A stretch of DNA of 60,776 nucleotides from assembly GCF_002887815.1 (NCBI RefSeq), contig NZ_PDHO01000031.1, forward strand, positions 1 to 60,776. Direction: 5' to 3'. The position numbers were made by a program, and so were the translations under genes. Positions within the stretch are counted from its first letter, which is position 1, and the number at the start of each line of letters is the position of its first letter. Origin of the DNA: Mycobacterium sp. ENV421 (lineage in GTDB: Bacteria > Actinomycetota > Actinomycetes > Mycobacteriales > Mycobacteriaceae). The notes below the pieces were generated by a model. It saw nothing but the letters and a program-made list of their open reading frames with translations. It did not search any database and was not told where the DNA came from. Of this stretch, positions 18,637 to 27,089 are shown in pieces.

Positions 18637-18680
18637 TTAACGCGGCGGCAACACCACGAGGGTGTCTACGTAACAGAAAC
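18637..18680 (+). promoter_or_regulatory. candidate GlnR operator upstream of amt
   Basis: Two AC-N9-AC pairs that fit the actinobacterial GlnR pattern gTnAC-N6-GaAAC: TTAAC (18637-18641) N6 GCAAC (18648-18652), and TCTAC (18665-18669) N6 GAAAC (18676-18680). A further GTAAC at 18670 is in 11-bp register with the first pair. The cluster ends 60 bp before the amt ATG. GlnR regulation of amt operons is established in mycobacteria; the site call is my reading by eye. Confidence 0.5.
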
Positions 18681-18740
18681 ATCGTTCACTGCCGGTGAAC
18701 GGCCCAACCATGGACGGGCCGCCCACCCGCAGGAGATTAG

Positions 18741-19994
18741 ATGGATACAGGGACCACAGCATTCATGCTGTGTTGCATCATCGGGCTGACGATGATGATC
18801 CCGGGCCTGGCGCTGTTCTACGGCGGCATGGTCTCGGTCAAGAGCTCCACCAACATGATGATGATGACGTTCGGCGCTGTGGCCATCGTCGGCGTGCTCT
18901 GGATTTTGTTCGGCTTCTCCATGACGTTCGGTACGTCCTACGGCGGTTTCGTCGGCAGTCTGACCGAATTCGCCGGGATGAAGAACCTGCTGGAGTCGCA
19001 GACCACGATCTCCGGTCTGCCGGTCAGTCTGTTCGCGTTGTTCCAGGCACTGTTCGCGGCAATCACGGTCGCACTGATCTCCGGTGCGGCGGCCGACCGA
19101 ATGAAGTTCGCGGCCTGGATGGTCTTCGCGACCCTGTGGGCGGTTCTGTGCTATTTCCCCGTCGCACACTGGGTGTTCGCGTTCAACGGGGTGGTCACCC
19201 CGGACGCAGTCGGTGGCTGGATTGCCAACAACCTCAAGGCAATTGACTTCGCCGGTGGTACCGCGGTGCACATCAACGCCGGTGCAGCCGCGCTGGCGGT
19301 GGCCATCGTGCTCGGCAAGGGTGCCAGCTGGGGCAAGCTGCGCAAGCCGCACAACGTCCCACTGACACTGCTCGGCGCCGGACTGCTGTGGGCCGGCTGG
19401 TATGCCTTCAACGGCGGTTCGGCTCTGGCCGCGGGCAATTCGGCGGCCATCGTCATGGTCACCACGTTCGTCGCCACCTGCGCTGCCACGCTCGCCTGGC
19501 TGGCGGTGGAGAAGTTCAAGGTCGGCCACGTCACCGGTGTCGGTGCGGCGGCGGGTGCCATCACCGGCCTGGTCGCGATCACCCCGGCCTGTGGTTCGGT
19601 GACGCCGGTCGGCGCGATCATTCTCGGCCTCGTCGCGGGCGCCATCTGCCCGTTCGCCGTGGGCCTCAAAGAGAAGTTCGGGTACGACGATTCGCTCGAC
19701 GTCGTCGGCGTGCACCTCGTCGGTGGTGTCATCGGCACCCTGCTGATCGGCTTCCTGGCCAGCGACACCATGCCGAACAAGGTGAACGGTTTCTTCTACG
19801 GCGGCGGTTTCGACCAGCTGTGGCGCCAAGCCGTGGCGGCCGGTGCGGTGATGATCTATTCGTTCGTGATCGCATTCGTCATCGCGTGGGCCATCAAGAA
19901 GACGATGGGTATCCGGATCTCCTCGGAAGAAGAGGAGAAGGGTATCGACACCCACGTCCACCGCGACCCGGCGTACGAGCTCGAGTACGCCTGA
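18741..19994 (+). CDS. amt: ammonium transporter (Amt/MEP family)
   Basis: Membrane channel for ammonium (and methylammonium). The 417-residue protein has about eleven hydrophobic helices, starts directly with a membrane helix (N-out topology of the family) and contains the signature region VVGVHLVGGVIGTLLIGFLAS with the twin-His helix partner DFAGGTAVHINAGAAAL. The ATG at 18741 has CAGGAG 5-6 bases upstream. The cytoplasmic C terminus ISSEEEEKGIDTHVHRDPAYEL is the usual GlnK-contact tail. First gene of the amt-glnT-glxBCD operon, with GlnR-like sites upstream. Confidence 0.96.
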   Translation: MDTGTTAFMLCCIIGLTMMIPGLALFYGGMVSVKSSTNMMMMTFGAVAIVGVLWILFGFSMTFGTSYGGFVGSLTEFAGMKNLLESQTTISGLPVSLFALFQALFAAITVALISGAAADRMKFAAWMVFATLWAVLCYFPVAHWVFAFNGVVTPDAVGGWIANNLKAIDFAGGTAVHINAGAAALAVAIVLGKGASWGKLRKPHNVPLTLLGAGLLWAGWYAFNGGSALAAGNSAAIVMVTTFVATCAATLAWLAVEKFKVGHVTGVGAAAGAITGLVAITPACGSVTPVGAIILGLVAGAICPFAVGLKEKFGYDDSLDVVGVHLVGGVIGTLLIGFLASDTMPNKVNGFFYGGGFDQLWRQAVAAGAVMIYSFVIAFVIAWAIKKTMGIRISSEEEEKGIDTHVHRDPAYELEYA

Positions 19995-20000
19995 TGCGGA

Positions 20001-20041
20001 CTCGAGCCGGGCGTGGCACTCCTTCCCCCGCCCGGCTCGAG
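20001..20041 (+). terminator. hairpin between amt and glnT
   Basis: A perfect 13-bp inverted repeat (20001-20013 CTCGAGCCGGGCG, complement at 20029-20041) with a 15-base loop, beginning 6 bp after the amt stop and ending 43 bp before the glnT ATG. No U tract follows. It could be a partial terminator lowering downstream expression relative to amt, or an mRNA-processing barrier. Confidence 0.6.
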
Positions 20042-20084
20042 CCCCTCGCGCATTCCCAATTCACCAAAGAGCTTGTTGGAGAAC

Positions 20085-21392
20085 ATGTCTGCCACCCTCG
20101 CTGAGTTGGCCGAGGCCTCAGCAACCAAGTTCATCCTCGCGTTGTTCGTCGACCTGCGGGGAAAGCCCTGCGCCAAGCTGGTCCCCGTCGAGGCCGTCGA
20201 TCTACTGGCGACCGAGGGAGTCGGCTTCGCCGGATACGCCGTGGGCGCAATGGGTCAGGAGCCCAAAGACCCTGACCTCATGGCGATCCCGGACCCCGAG
20301 TCGTTCACCCCGATTCCGTTCATCAAAGACGGCCTGGCGATCGTGCACTGCGATCCGCACGTCGAGGGTCGGCCGTGGCCCTTTGCGCCGCGCGTCATCC
20401 TCAAGTCGTTGATCCAGCGGGCCGCTGACGCCGGCTTCGAGCCCTGGGTCGGCGCGGAAGTCGAATACTTCCTACTGACCCGCGGCGCGGACGGCGCACT
20501 GGCCACCGCCGACACCGCGGACACCGCGGCGCAGCCGTGTTATGACGCGCGCGGCGTGACCCGGATGTATGACCACCTCACCGCGATCTCGACCGCGATG
20601 AACACCCTCGGCTGGTCCAACTATGCCAACGACCACGAAGACGGCAACGGCCAGTTCGAGCAGAACTTCCAGTTCGCCGACGCGCTGACCACAGCCGACC
20701 GGGTGGTGACGCTGCGCTACCTGCTGTCGATGATCGCCGCCGAGCGCGGCATGGTGGCCACGTTCATGCCCAAACCCTTCTCCGATCGGACCGGCAGCGG
20801 CCTGCACCTGCACCTGTCACTGACCAGCGGCGGCACCCCGGTGTTCCCCGAGGAGTCCGACGATCGCGGGCTGGGCCTGTCGCCCACCGCGTATGCGTTC
20901 ATCGGCGGCATCCTCGACCACGCCTGCGCCCTGCAGGCCGTCGTCGGGCCGACGGTCAACTCCTACAAGCGAACCGGAGCACTGACGACGGCTTCCGGGG
21001 CCTCCTGGGCTCCGCGCCTGCCCACCTACGGCGGCAATGACCGCACCCACTACATTCGGGTTCCGGACTCTCAGCGGGTGGAGCTGCGGGGTGGCGACGG
21101 GTCGGCCAACCCGTATCTGGCCATCGCGGCCGCGCTCGGCGCCGGGATCGACGGCATCAAACGCAGCACCGACCCTGGCGCGATCGGCAACACCGACGGC
21201 CGCACGGCCCTACCACCGACACTGCTGCACGCCGTCGAAGAGTTCGAGGGTGACCCGGTGGTCACCGGTGTGCTCGACACCGTCGGCGACGGAGTCGCAG
21301 CCTACTTCGCCGGCATCAAGCGTGACGAATTCTTCGCCTACCACAGCGCGGTCAGTCCGTGGGAGGTCGACCAGTACCTGACCGCATTCTGA
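20085..21392 (+). CDS. glnT: type III-like glutamine synthetase / gamma-glutamylamide ligase (GlnT/GMAS-like)
   Basis: A 435-residue glutamine synthetase-fold ligase. Family motifs: VGAEVEYFLL (metal/glutamate), NGQFEQNFQ near residue 188, the ATP-site MPKPFSDRTGSGLHLHLSL near residue 226, NSYKRTG near 289 and VELRGGDGSANPYLAIA near 343. There is no adenylylation-site tyrosine of the GlnA1 type. This subgroup (GlnT/GlnA type III) contains the gamma-glutamylmethylamide synthetase GmaS of methylamine users as well as glutamine synthetases, so the amine substrate may be ammonia or an alkylamine. Located between amt and glxBCD. Start ATG 20085 follows TTGGAG. Confidence 0.85.
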   Translation: MSATLAELAEASATKFILALFVDLRGKPCAKLVPVEAVDLLATEGVGFAGYAVGAMGQEPKDPDLMAIPDPESFTPIPFIKDGLAIVHCDPHVEGRPWPFAPRVILKSLIQRAADAGFEPWVGAEVEYFLLTRGADGALATADTADTAAQPCYDARGVTRMYDHLTAISTAMNTLGWSNYANDHEDGNGQFEQNFQFADALTTADRVVTLRYLLSMIAAERGMVATFMPKPFSDRTGSGLHLHLSLTSGGTPVFPEESDDRGLGLSPTAYAFIGGILDHACALQAVVGPTVNSYKRTGALTTASGASWAPRLPTYGGNDRTHYIRVPDSQRVELRGGDGSANPYLAIAAALGAGIDGIKRSTDPGAIGNTDGRTALPPTLLHAVEEFEGDPVVTGVLDTVGDGVAAYFAGIKRDEFFAYHSAVSPWEVDQYLTAF

Positions 21393-21411
21393 CCCCGAGG
21401 AAGGAACAACC

Positions 21412-22305
21412 ATGTGTGGGATCGTGGGTCTGCACCTGCGCAACCCCCAGCTGTACCCCCGGCTCGGTGAACTGCTGACCGGCATGCTGTGTGAAATGTC
21501 CGACCGGGGAAGCGATTCCGCCGGAGTAGCCGTCTACGGTGATCCACGCTGGTCGCCGCCGGGTAAGGGCACCGTCTCGGTGCTCGACGTGGACGACAGC
21601 CCCGATCAGATAGCCGAGGCGCTCCACGCGGCGCTCGGCGAGGTGTCGGTGCACCGTGTCGACGAAACCTTGCTGGTGTCGGCCGATGTCGCGGCCAAGG
21701 CGCTGCACGCGGCGGTCACGGCACACTACCCACATGCGCTCATCGCCGGGTTCGGCGCAAGTGTGGCTGTGCTCAAGGGAGTCGGGCATCCGAAGGCCCT
21801 CACCGAGGCCTGGGGGCTGGCTCATGCGCAGGGCTGGCAAGGGGTGGGTCACACCCGGATGGCCACCGAGTCGGCGGTGATACCGGCCGGCGCCCACCCC
21901 TACGCGGTGGGCCCGGACCAGTGTCTGGTGCACAACGGCTCATTCGCCAACCACGCCACCATCCGCCGCGACCTGCGGGCCCAGGGCGTCATCTTCGACA
22001 GCGAAAACGACACCGAAGTCGGTGCACGCTTCGTGGCCGACCAGCTGGCCCGGGGCCGCGACGTCGAGACCGCGCTCAAGGAGTTGTGTGCCACCTTCGA
22101 CGGCTTCTACACGCTGCTGGTGTCCAACCACGACTCGTTCGCGGTTGTCCGCGACGCGATCGCCTGCAAGCCTGCCGTGATCGCCGAGACCGACGACTGG
22201 GTGGCAATGGGTAGCGAATACCGCGCGCTGGCAGGACTTCCCGGCGTCGAGAAGGCGGTCATCTGGGAGCCTGAACCGGAGGTGGTGTACGCATGGACGA
22301 GGTGA
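21412..22305 (+). CDS. glxB: class II glutamine amidotransferase-like subunit GlxB (MgsA-like)
   Basis: A 297-residue Ntn amidotransferase corresponding to the N-terminal domain of glutamate synthase. Cys2 (MCGIVGLHL) is the nucleophile; SDRGSDSAGVAVYG, VGHTRMATES and LVHNGSFANH are the glutamine-binding motifs. It would release ammonia (or exchange an amine) for the partner subunits GlxC and GlxD. ATG 21412 follows GGAAGGAAC. The 3' end overlaps glxC by 13 bases. Homologous to MgsA of N-methylglutamate synthase. Confidence 0.92.
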   Translation: MCGIVGLHLRNPQLYPRLGELLTGMLCEMSDRGSDSAGVAVYGDPRWSPPGKGTVSVLDVDDSPDQIAEALHAALGEVSVHRVDETLLVSADVAAKALHAAVTAHYPHALIAGFGASVAVLKGVGHPKALTEAWGLAHAQGWQGVGHTRMATESAVIPAGAHPYAVGPDQCLVHNGSFANHATIRRDLRAQGVIFDSENDTEVGARFVADQLARGRDVETALKELCATFDGFYTLLVSNHDSFAVVRDAIACKPAVIAETDDWVAMGSEYRALAGLPGVEKAVIWEPEPEVVYAWTR

Positions 22306-22979
22306 CGACCTTCGATTTGGCGTCCACACCGCTGCGCGAGGTCAACGCCGCCCTGCACGCGCCGGGCCTGTCCGGTGAAGTCGCGATCACCAACCCCGCC
22401 GGTGCGCACAACGTCGCGGTCGGCGTCGACGCCCCGGTCCGGGTCCGGATCGACGGCCACGTCGGCTACTACGCCGCCGGGATGAACAAGCAGGCGGAGG
22501 TCATCGTCGACGGCAACGCGGGGACCGGAGTGGCCGAGAACATGATGAGCGGCACCGTCTGGGTCAAGGGCAATGCCTCCCAGTCGGCGGGCGCCACCGC
22601 ACACGGCGGCCTGCTGGTGATCGAAGGCGACGCCGCTGCACGCTGCGGGATCTCGATGAAGGGAGCCGACATCGTGGTGGGCGGCAGCGTCGGACACATG
22701 AGCGCGTTCATGGCCCAGGCGGGACGGCTGGTGATCCGCGGCGATGCCGGTGAGGCACTGGGTGATTCGATCTACGAGGCCCGCCTGTACGTTCGCGGCG
22801 CGGTCGCATCGCTCGGGGCGGACTGCATCGCCAAGGAGATGCGCGCCGAGCACCACGAAGAACTCGGCCGCCTGCTCAAGGCCGCCGGATTCGAGGACGA
22901 CGACACCAGCTCCTACACCCGCTACGGCTCGGCCCGCCAGCTGTACCACTTCCACGTCGACAACGCAGAAGTTTATTAG
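22293..22979 (+). CDS. glxC: GXGXG-domain subunit GlxC (MgsB-like)
   Basis: A 228-residue protein that is the stand-alone C-terminal right-handed beta-helix of glutamate synthase: repeated Gly/Val strands such as VIVDGNAGTGVAENMMSG, VWVKGNASQSAG and LVIRGDAGEALGDSIYEA. It is a structural linker between amidotransferase and FMN domains. It overlaps glxB by 13 bases and abuts glxD without a gap (stop 22977-22979, ATG 22980), so the three chains are translated together. Confidence 0.92.
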   Translation: MDEVTTFDLASTPLREVNAALHAPGLSGEVAITNPAGAHNVAVGVDAPVRVRIDGHVGYYAAGMNKQAEVIVDGNAGTGVAENMMSGTVWVKGNASQSAGATAHGGLLVIEGDAAARCGISMKGADIVVGGSVGHMSAFMAQAGRLVIRGDAGEALGDSIYEARLYVRGAVASLGADCIAKEMRAEHHEELGRLLKAAGFEDDDTSSYTRYGSARQLYHFHVDNAEVY

Positions 22980-24314
22980 ATGACATACACCAGAGACGAC
23001 CGCGCCCGCCTCGGCCTGCGCGAGTCAGCCACCTTCGACCGCGGCACCATCGCGGCGATCCAACGAGCCGCCGAGACCGGTATCTACGACATCCGCGGTT
23101 GGGGCGCCAAACGCTCGCTCCCGCACTTCGACGACCTGCTTTTCCTCGGCGCGTCGATGTCGCGGTATCCGCTCGAGGGCTACCGCGAGCGGTGCGGCAC
23201 CGACGTCGTACTCGGCGACCGCCACGCCAAACACCCACTGCACCTGGACATCCCGGTGACCATCGCGGGCATGTCGTTCGGAGCGCTGTCCGGGCCGGCC
23301 AAAGAGGCCCTCGGTCGTGGGGCCAGCGAGGTCGGCACCTCGACCACCACCGGTGACGGCGGCATGACCCCGGAGGAACGCGGACAGTCGAAACATCTTG
23401 TCTATCAATATCTTCCGTCGCGATATGGGATGAACCCCGACGATCTCCGCAAAGCTGACGCCATCGAGGTCGTACTCGGTCAGGGCGCCAAGCCCGGTGG
23501 CGGTGGAATGCTGCTGGGACAGAAGATCTCCGAACGGGTGGCCGGTATGCGGACACTGCCCGAAGGCATCGACCAGCGATCTGCCTGCCGGCATCCGGAC
23601 TGGACCGGCCCGGACGACCTGACCATCAAGATCAACGAACTGCGTGAGCTCACCGACTGGGAGAAGCCGATCTACGTCAAGGTCGGTGCCACCCGCACCT
23701 ACTACGACGTGAAACTGGCGGTGGCGGCGGGCGCCGACGTGGTCGTCGTCGACGGTATGCAGGGAGGTACCGCTGCCACTCAAGACGTGTTCATCGAGCA
23801 TGTCGGCATCCCGACGCTGGCCGCGGTACCACAGGCGGTGCAGGCGCTGTCCGAGCTGGGCGTCCATCGCAAGGTACAGCTGATCGTGTCGGGTGGGATT
23901 CGCACCGGTGCCGATGTCGCCAAGGCCATGGCTCTGGGTGCCGACGCGGTGGCGATCGGTACCGCGGCGCTCATCGCGCTGGGCGACAACGACCCGAAAT
24001 ACGCCGCCGAATACGAAAAGCTCGGTAGCGCAGCCGGTTTCTACGACGACTTCCAAGACGGTCGCGACCCGGCCGGTATCAGCACGCAGGATCCCGAGCT
24101 TGCGGCCCGCCTCGACCCGATCGAGGGCGGCCGCCGCCTGGCCAACTACCTGCGGGTGCTCACCATGGAAGCCCAGACCATCGCGCGCGCGTGCGGTAAG
24201 GCCCACCTGCTGCACCTGGAACCCGAGGACCTCGTCGCGGTGACCATCGAAGCCGCCGCCATGGCGCGGGTGCCGCTGGCGGGGACGTCGTGGATTCCCG
24301 GAGCGGGGCTGTGA
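22980..24314 (+). CDS. glxD: FMN-domain glutamate synthase-like subunit GlxD (MgsC-like) lacking Fe-S cysteines
   Basis: A 444-residue protein equal to the FMN-binding TIM barrel of glutamate synthase: GMSFGALSGPAKEALGRGA near residue 97, KPGGGGMLLGQKIS near 171, VVVVDGMQGGTAATQD near 254, LIVSGGIRTGADVAKAMALGADAV near 301. In canonical GltB the next segment holds the three 3Fe-4S cysteines and ends KCPVGIATQ. Here residues 334-372 contain no cysteine, and the end reads RDPAGISTQ. The chain is therefore unlikely to take electrons through a 3Fe-4S cluster. The GTGA overlap at the 3' end couples it to the FAD oxidoreductase gene. Confidence 0.9.
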   Translation: MTYTRDDRARLGLRESATFDRGTIAAIQRAAETGIYDIRGWGAKRSLPHFDDLLFLGASMSRYPLEGYRERCGTDVVLGDRHAKHPLHLDIPVTIAGMSFGALSGPAKEALGRGASEVGTSTTTGDGGMTPEERGQSKHLVYQYLPSRYGMNPDDLRKADAIEVVLGQGAKPGGGGMLLGQKISERVAGMRTLPEGIDQRSACRHPDWTGPDDLTIKINELRELTDWEKPIYVKVGATRTYYDVKLAVAAGADVVVVDGMQGGTAATQDVFIEHVGIPTLAAVPQAVQALSELGVHRKVQLIVSGGIRTGADVAKAMALGADAVAIGTAALIALGDNDPKYAAEYEKLGSAAGFYDDFQDGRDPAGISTQDPELAARLDPIEGGRRLANYLRVLTMEAQTIARACGKAHLLHLEPEDLVAVTIEAAAMARVPLAGTSWIPGAGL

Positions 24315-25507
24315 GCGAGACCGCCGATGTCGTCATCGTCGGCGGCGGCATCGAAGGGTGCGCCGCCGCCTGGGCGTTGAGCCAGCGCGGAATCACCGAT
24401 GTCGTTGTTCTCGAACGCAATACCGTCGGATCCGGGATGACCGGCAAGTCCAGTGGTATCGTGCGCTGCCACTACGGTGTGAGCTCCCTGGCCGCGATGG
24501 CCACCGTCGGCCTGGAGGTGTTCGAGAAGTCTCAGCAATTTCTCGGAGATCACGCAATCGACATCGGCTTCCGCCAAACGGGATACGTCGTCGGCGTCGG
24601 CGAACCCAACGTCGACGCGCTGCGGAGCAGCATGGCCGCGCAGCGCGCCGTCGGTGTGCAGACCGAGGAGATCGACGCCGCGGAGGTGGCCCGATTGTGG
24701 CCGTGTGCCGACCTGTCATCGTTCGCCGCGTTCGGATGGGAAGCGCGCGGCGGGTATGGCGACGCCTACCAGACCGCCCAGGCGTTCGCCATCGCCGCGC
24801 GGGCGAGCGGTGTACGAATCCGCCAGGGCGCCACCGCCACCGGACTGCTCACCGACGGCGACACCGTCACCGGGGTGCACCTGGCCGACGGCACGCAGAT
24901 CAGCGCCGGCAGCGTCGTGGTCGCCACCGGGGTATGGACCCAACCCTTCCTGGCGCCCTATGGAGTCGACGTGCCGATCCGGGTGGTGCGCGAGCAGATC
25001 GTGATGATCTCGCCGGGCGTCGATCTGGGACCGGTGCCGGTGTTCTCCGATCTGGTCTCACTGCAATACGTGCGTCCCGAGGTCGGCGGTGACGTGCTGT
25101 TCGGCAACAGTGACCTGTCCGATGTGCTGACCGCCGATCCGGACGACTACCTCAACCGGGCCACCGAGGACTTCATCGATCTGACCGTCGACAAGGTGGG
25201 CACCCGATTTCCCGGTTTCACCGGCGCGGCCATCACCTCGAGCTACGCCGGATGCTACGACGTCACGCCCGACTGGAATCCCATCATCTCCGCCGCTGGC
25301 CGCGACGGCCTGTTCGTGGCCGCCGGCTTCAGCGGTCACGGGTTCAAGATCGCCCCGGCGGTCGGGCGCCTGGTCGCAGACCTCCTCGTCGACGGCCGCA
25401 GCAGCGATCCACGGATACCCGAGACCGATTTCCGGCTGTCCCGCTTCGCCGAGGGCGAGTTGCTGAAGAGCCCGTATCCGTATGTGGGTGCGGGGCAGAT
25501 GCGATAG
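24311..25507 (+). CDS. FAD-dependent DAO-family amine oxidoreductase
   Basis: A 398-residue protein of the D-amino acid oxidase/sarcosine oxidase beta-subunit family. The dinucleotide-binding motif DVVIVGGGIEGCAAAWALSQ is at the N terminus, and VAAGFSGHGFKIAPAVGRLVADLL is the C-terminal FAD-contact segment of SoxB/MgdA-type enzymes. Likely oxidises a secondary or N-alkyl amino acid. No alpha, gamma or delta sarcosine-oxidase subunit is encoded nearby, so it acts alone or with GlxBCD. GTG 24311 overlaps the glxD stop (GTGA); the frame continues 21 bases upstream without better support. Confidence 0.88.
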   Translation: MSETADVVIVGGGIEGCAAAWALSQRGITDVVVLERNTVGSGMTGKSSGIVRCHYGVSSLAAMATVGLEVFEKSQQFLGDHAIDIGFRQTGYVVGVGEPNVDALRSSMAAQRAVGVQTEEIDAAEVARLWPCADLSSFAAFGWEARGGYGDAYQTAQAFAIAARASGVRIRQGATATGLLTDGDTVTGVHLADGTQISAGSVVVATGVWTQPFLAPYGVDVPIRVVREQIVMISPGVDLGPVPVFSDLVSLQYVRPEVGGDVLFGNSDLSDVLTADPDDYLNRATEDFIDLTVDKVGTRFPGFTGAAITSSYAGCYDVTPDWNPIISAAGRDGLFVAAGFSGHGFKIAPAVGRLVADLLVDGRSSDPRIPETDFRLSRFAEGELLKSPYPYVGAGQMR

Positions 25508-25514
25508 TGCGCTT

Positions 25515-26156
25515 GTGACCGATCTGCTCCGCAACCAATCGGGGACCGCCCGCGATCGCGACCCGCACGAGCCGGTCGCGGACGTGGAGTTCGAGACCGC
25601 GATCGCGCGCAACGTGCGGCAGCTACGTCAGCAGTTGGGCCTTTCCGTCGCCGACATGGCGACCAGGGTCGGCATCTCCAAGGCGATGATGAGCAAGATC
25701 GAGAACGTGCAGACCTCGCCGAGCCTGTCCACTCTCGCGTTGTTGGCCAAGGGGTTCGACGTGCCGGTGAGCACACTGTTCCGTGGCGCCGACGTGGAGC
25801 GGCCGGCCGCCTTCGTCAAAGCTGGTACCGGCGCGCGGATCGTGCGCAACGGCACGAAAGCCGGTCACGAGTACGAGCTGCTCGGCTCGTTGCGTGGCGA
25901 GCACAAGCGGCTGGAATGCCTGCTGGTCACATTGTCGGAGAAGAGCACGACCTATCCCCTGTTCCAGCATCCCGGCACGGAGTTCATCTACGTGCTCGAA
26001 GGCGTCATGGACTACGCCCACAGCCGCTCGGTGTACCGGCTGCATCCCGGCGATTCACTGCAGATCGACGGTGAGGGCGCACACGGTCCCGCGGATCTGA
26101 TCGAAGTGCCGATCCGATTCCTGTCGGTTATCGCGTTTCCCGATTCCCAGGTCTAG
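25515..26156 (+). CDS. XRE-cupin transcriptional regulator
   Basis: A 213-residue regulator: an XRE-type helix-turn-helix at about residues 29-84 (VRQLRQQLGLSVADMATRVGISKAMMSKIE), then a cupin domain at about 120-205 (FQHPGTEFIYVLEGVMDYAH, YRLHPGDSLQIDGEGAHGP). This class usually senses a small metabolite in the cupin and controls the adjacent catabolic genes. GTG 25515 follows the oxidoreductase stop by 7 bp, so it is the last gene of the operon and probably its local regulator. Its 3' end overlaps the convergent gene by 29 bp. Confidence 0.88.
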   Translation: MTDLLRNQSGTARDRDPHEPVADVEFETAIARNVRQLRQQLGLSVADMATRVGISKAMMSKIENVQTSPSLSTLALLAKGFDVPVSTLFRGADVERPAAFVKAGTGARIVRNGTKAGHEYELLGSLRGEHKRLECLLVTLSEKSTTYPLFQHPGTEFIYVLEGVMDYAHSRSVYRLHPGDSLQIDGEGAHGPADLIEVPIRFLSVIAFPDSQV

Positions 26157-27015
26157 CCGACCGGCCCTTGCCGTCCGAGGCCACCTTTCGGGTGCCGGCG
26201 GCCGTGCGCGATGCGCTGGGCCGCTTCGCAGCGCTCGGTGCGACGCTCTGCTGCGCACCGGGGACCGACGCCGACCGTCGGCTCTGACCGACCGCCGGAT
26301 TCGTGGCCTCCGACGGTGACGCGGCGGCCGACGCAGCTGACGGAGCGGACTGCTTCGGAGCGGTGGCAGCGACGGGCTGCGGGGACTCCGCGGGTGGCGT
26401 TATCTGCAGCGCTTTGGCGATCGACGGCCCGATCGACAGCAGGTAGCCGAGCGGCCCCGGATTAAGCAGTCCGAAGGCCAGCTGAAACAGCGGGGTGGAG
26501 CAGCAATTGAGCGTGGTGTTGAGGTAGACCGCGGGCGCATCGATGAACGCCTGCAGCACAGTCTCCGGGGTGGACGGGTACTTGGCGGTGTCGGCGATCA
26601 ACTGCACGATCATGACGCCGGGAGCGATGAACGGGCCGATCAGGCTGAGCGGCGCCATCACCGCGACGGTGGCCACCACGCCGGCCGCCGCCGCGGCGTG
26701 ATCACTCATGGTCTGCACGATCTTCAGGGGGGTGCCGCCGTCCTGCCCGACGAGCCAGTGCGAATAGGTGGTGAAGTTCTTCGCCACCTGAGTCAGGATC
26801 GGCGCGGGCTGGTAGTTGACGACCATCGACGCGAGACTGGCGATATCGACCTGGACATTCGCCTGCAGCGTCTGCCAAGCGCCGGTGAGGGCGACCGGGA
26901 CGGCGCGCGTGGCCGGCTGCGGATCTGTGGGCAGTGGCGCCAGCGCGATGGTCGCGGCCGCGGTCAACGAGACCCCCGTTGCGAGCATGGAGCGAACACT
27001 CAATTCCACGAACAA
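26128..27015 (-). CDS. exported hydrophobic protein with Ala/Ser/Pro-rich tail
   Basis: I do not recognise a named family with certainty. The 295-residue protein has an N-terminal signal (RSMLATGVSLTAAATIALAPLPTDPQPA), then a mostly hydrophobic region at residues 35-215, including a Gly/Ala/Val-rich hairpin (AAAAGVVATVAVMAPLSLIG, PGVMIVQLIA) and an adjacent cysteine pair NCCST. It ends with a basic Ala/Ser/Pro-rich tail of about 80 residues. Similar layouts occur in mycobacterial exported proteins proposed to associate with the outer membrane. Convergent with the XRE-cupin gene, divergent from leuA. Confidence 0.65.
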   Translation of the reverse strand: MFVELSVRSMLATGVSLTAAATIALAPLPTDPQPATRAVPVALTGAWQTLQANVQVDIASLASMVVNYQPAPILTQVAKNFTTYSHWLVGQDGGTPLKIVQTMSDHAAAAAGVVATVAVMAPLSLIGPFIAPGVMIVQLIADTAKYPSTPETVLQAFIDAPAVYLNTTLNCCSTPLFQLAFGLLNPGPLGYLLSIGPSIAKALQITPPAESPQPVAATAPKQSAPSAASAAASPSEATNPAVGQSRRSASVPGAQQSVAPSAAKRPSASRTAAGTRKVASDGKGRSARPGNRETR

Positions 27016-27089
27016 CCCCCGATCACGGCTTGCGGCGTCGTCAATTTACCCTGCCAGCGAACTCTGGGGACTGGTATTGAACTCATGCT

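Noticed and set aside
18666..19961. 431-codon open frame antisense to amt
   Set aside because: Its product is His/Arg/Asp-rich without any fold pattern, while the plus strand encodes a full Amt protein with a ribosome site; this is a GC-driven shadow frame.
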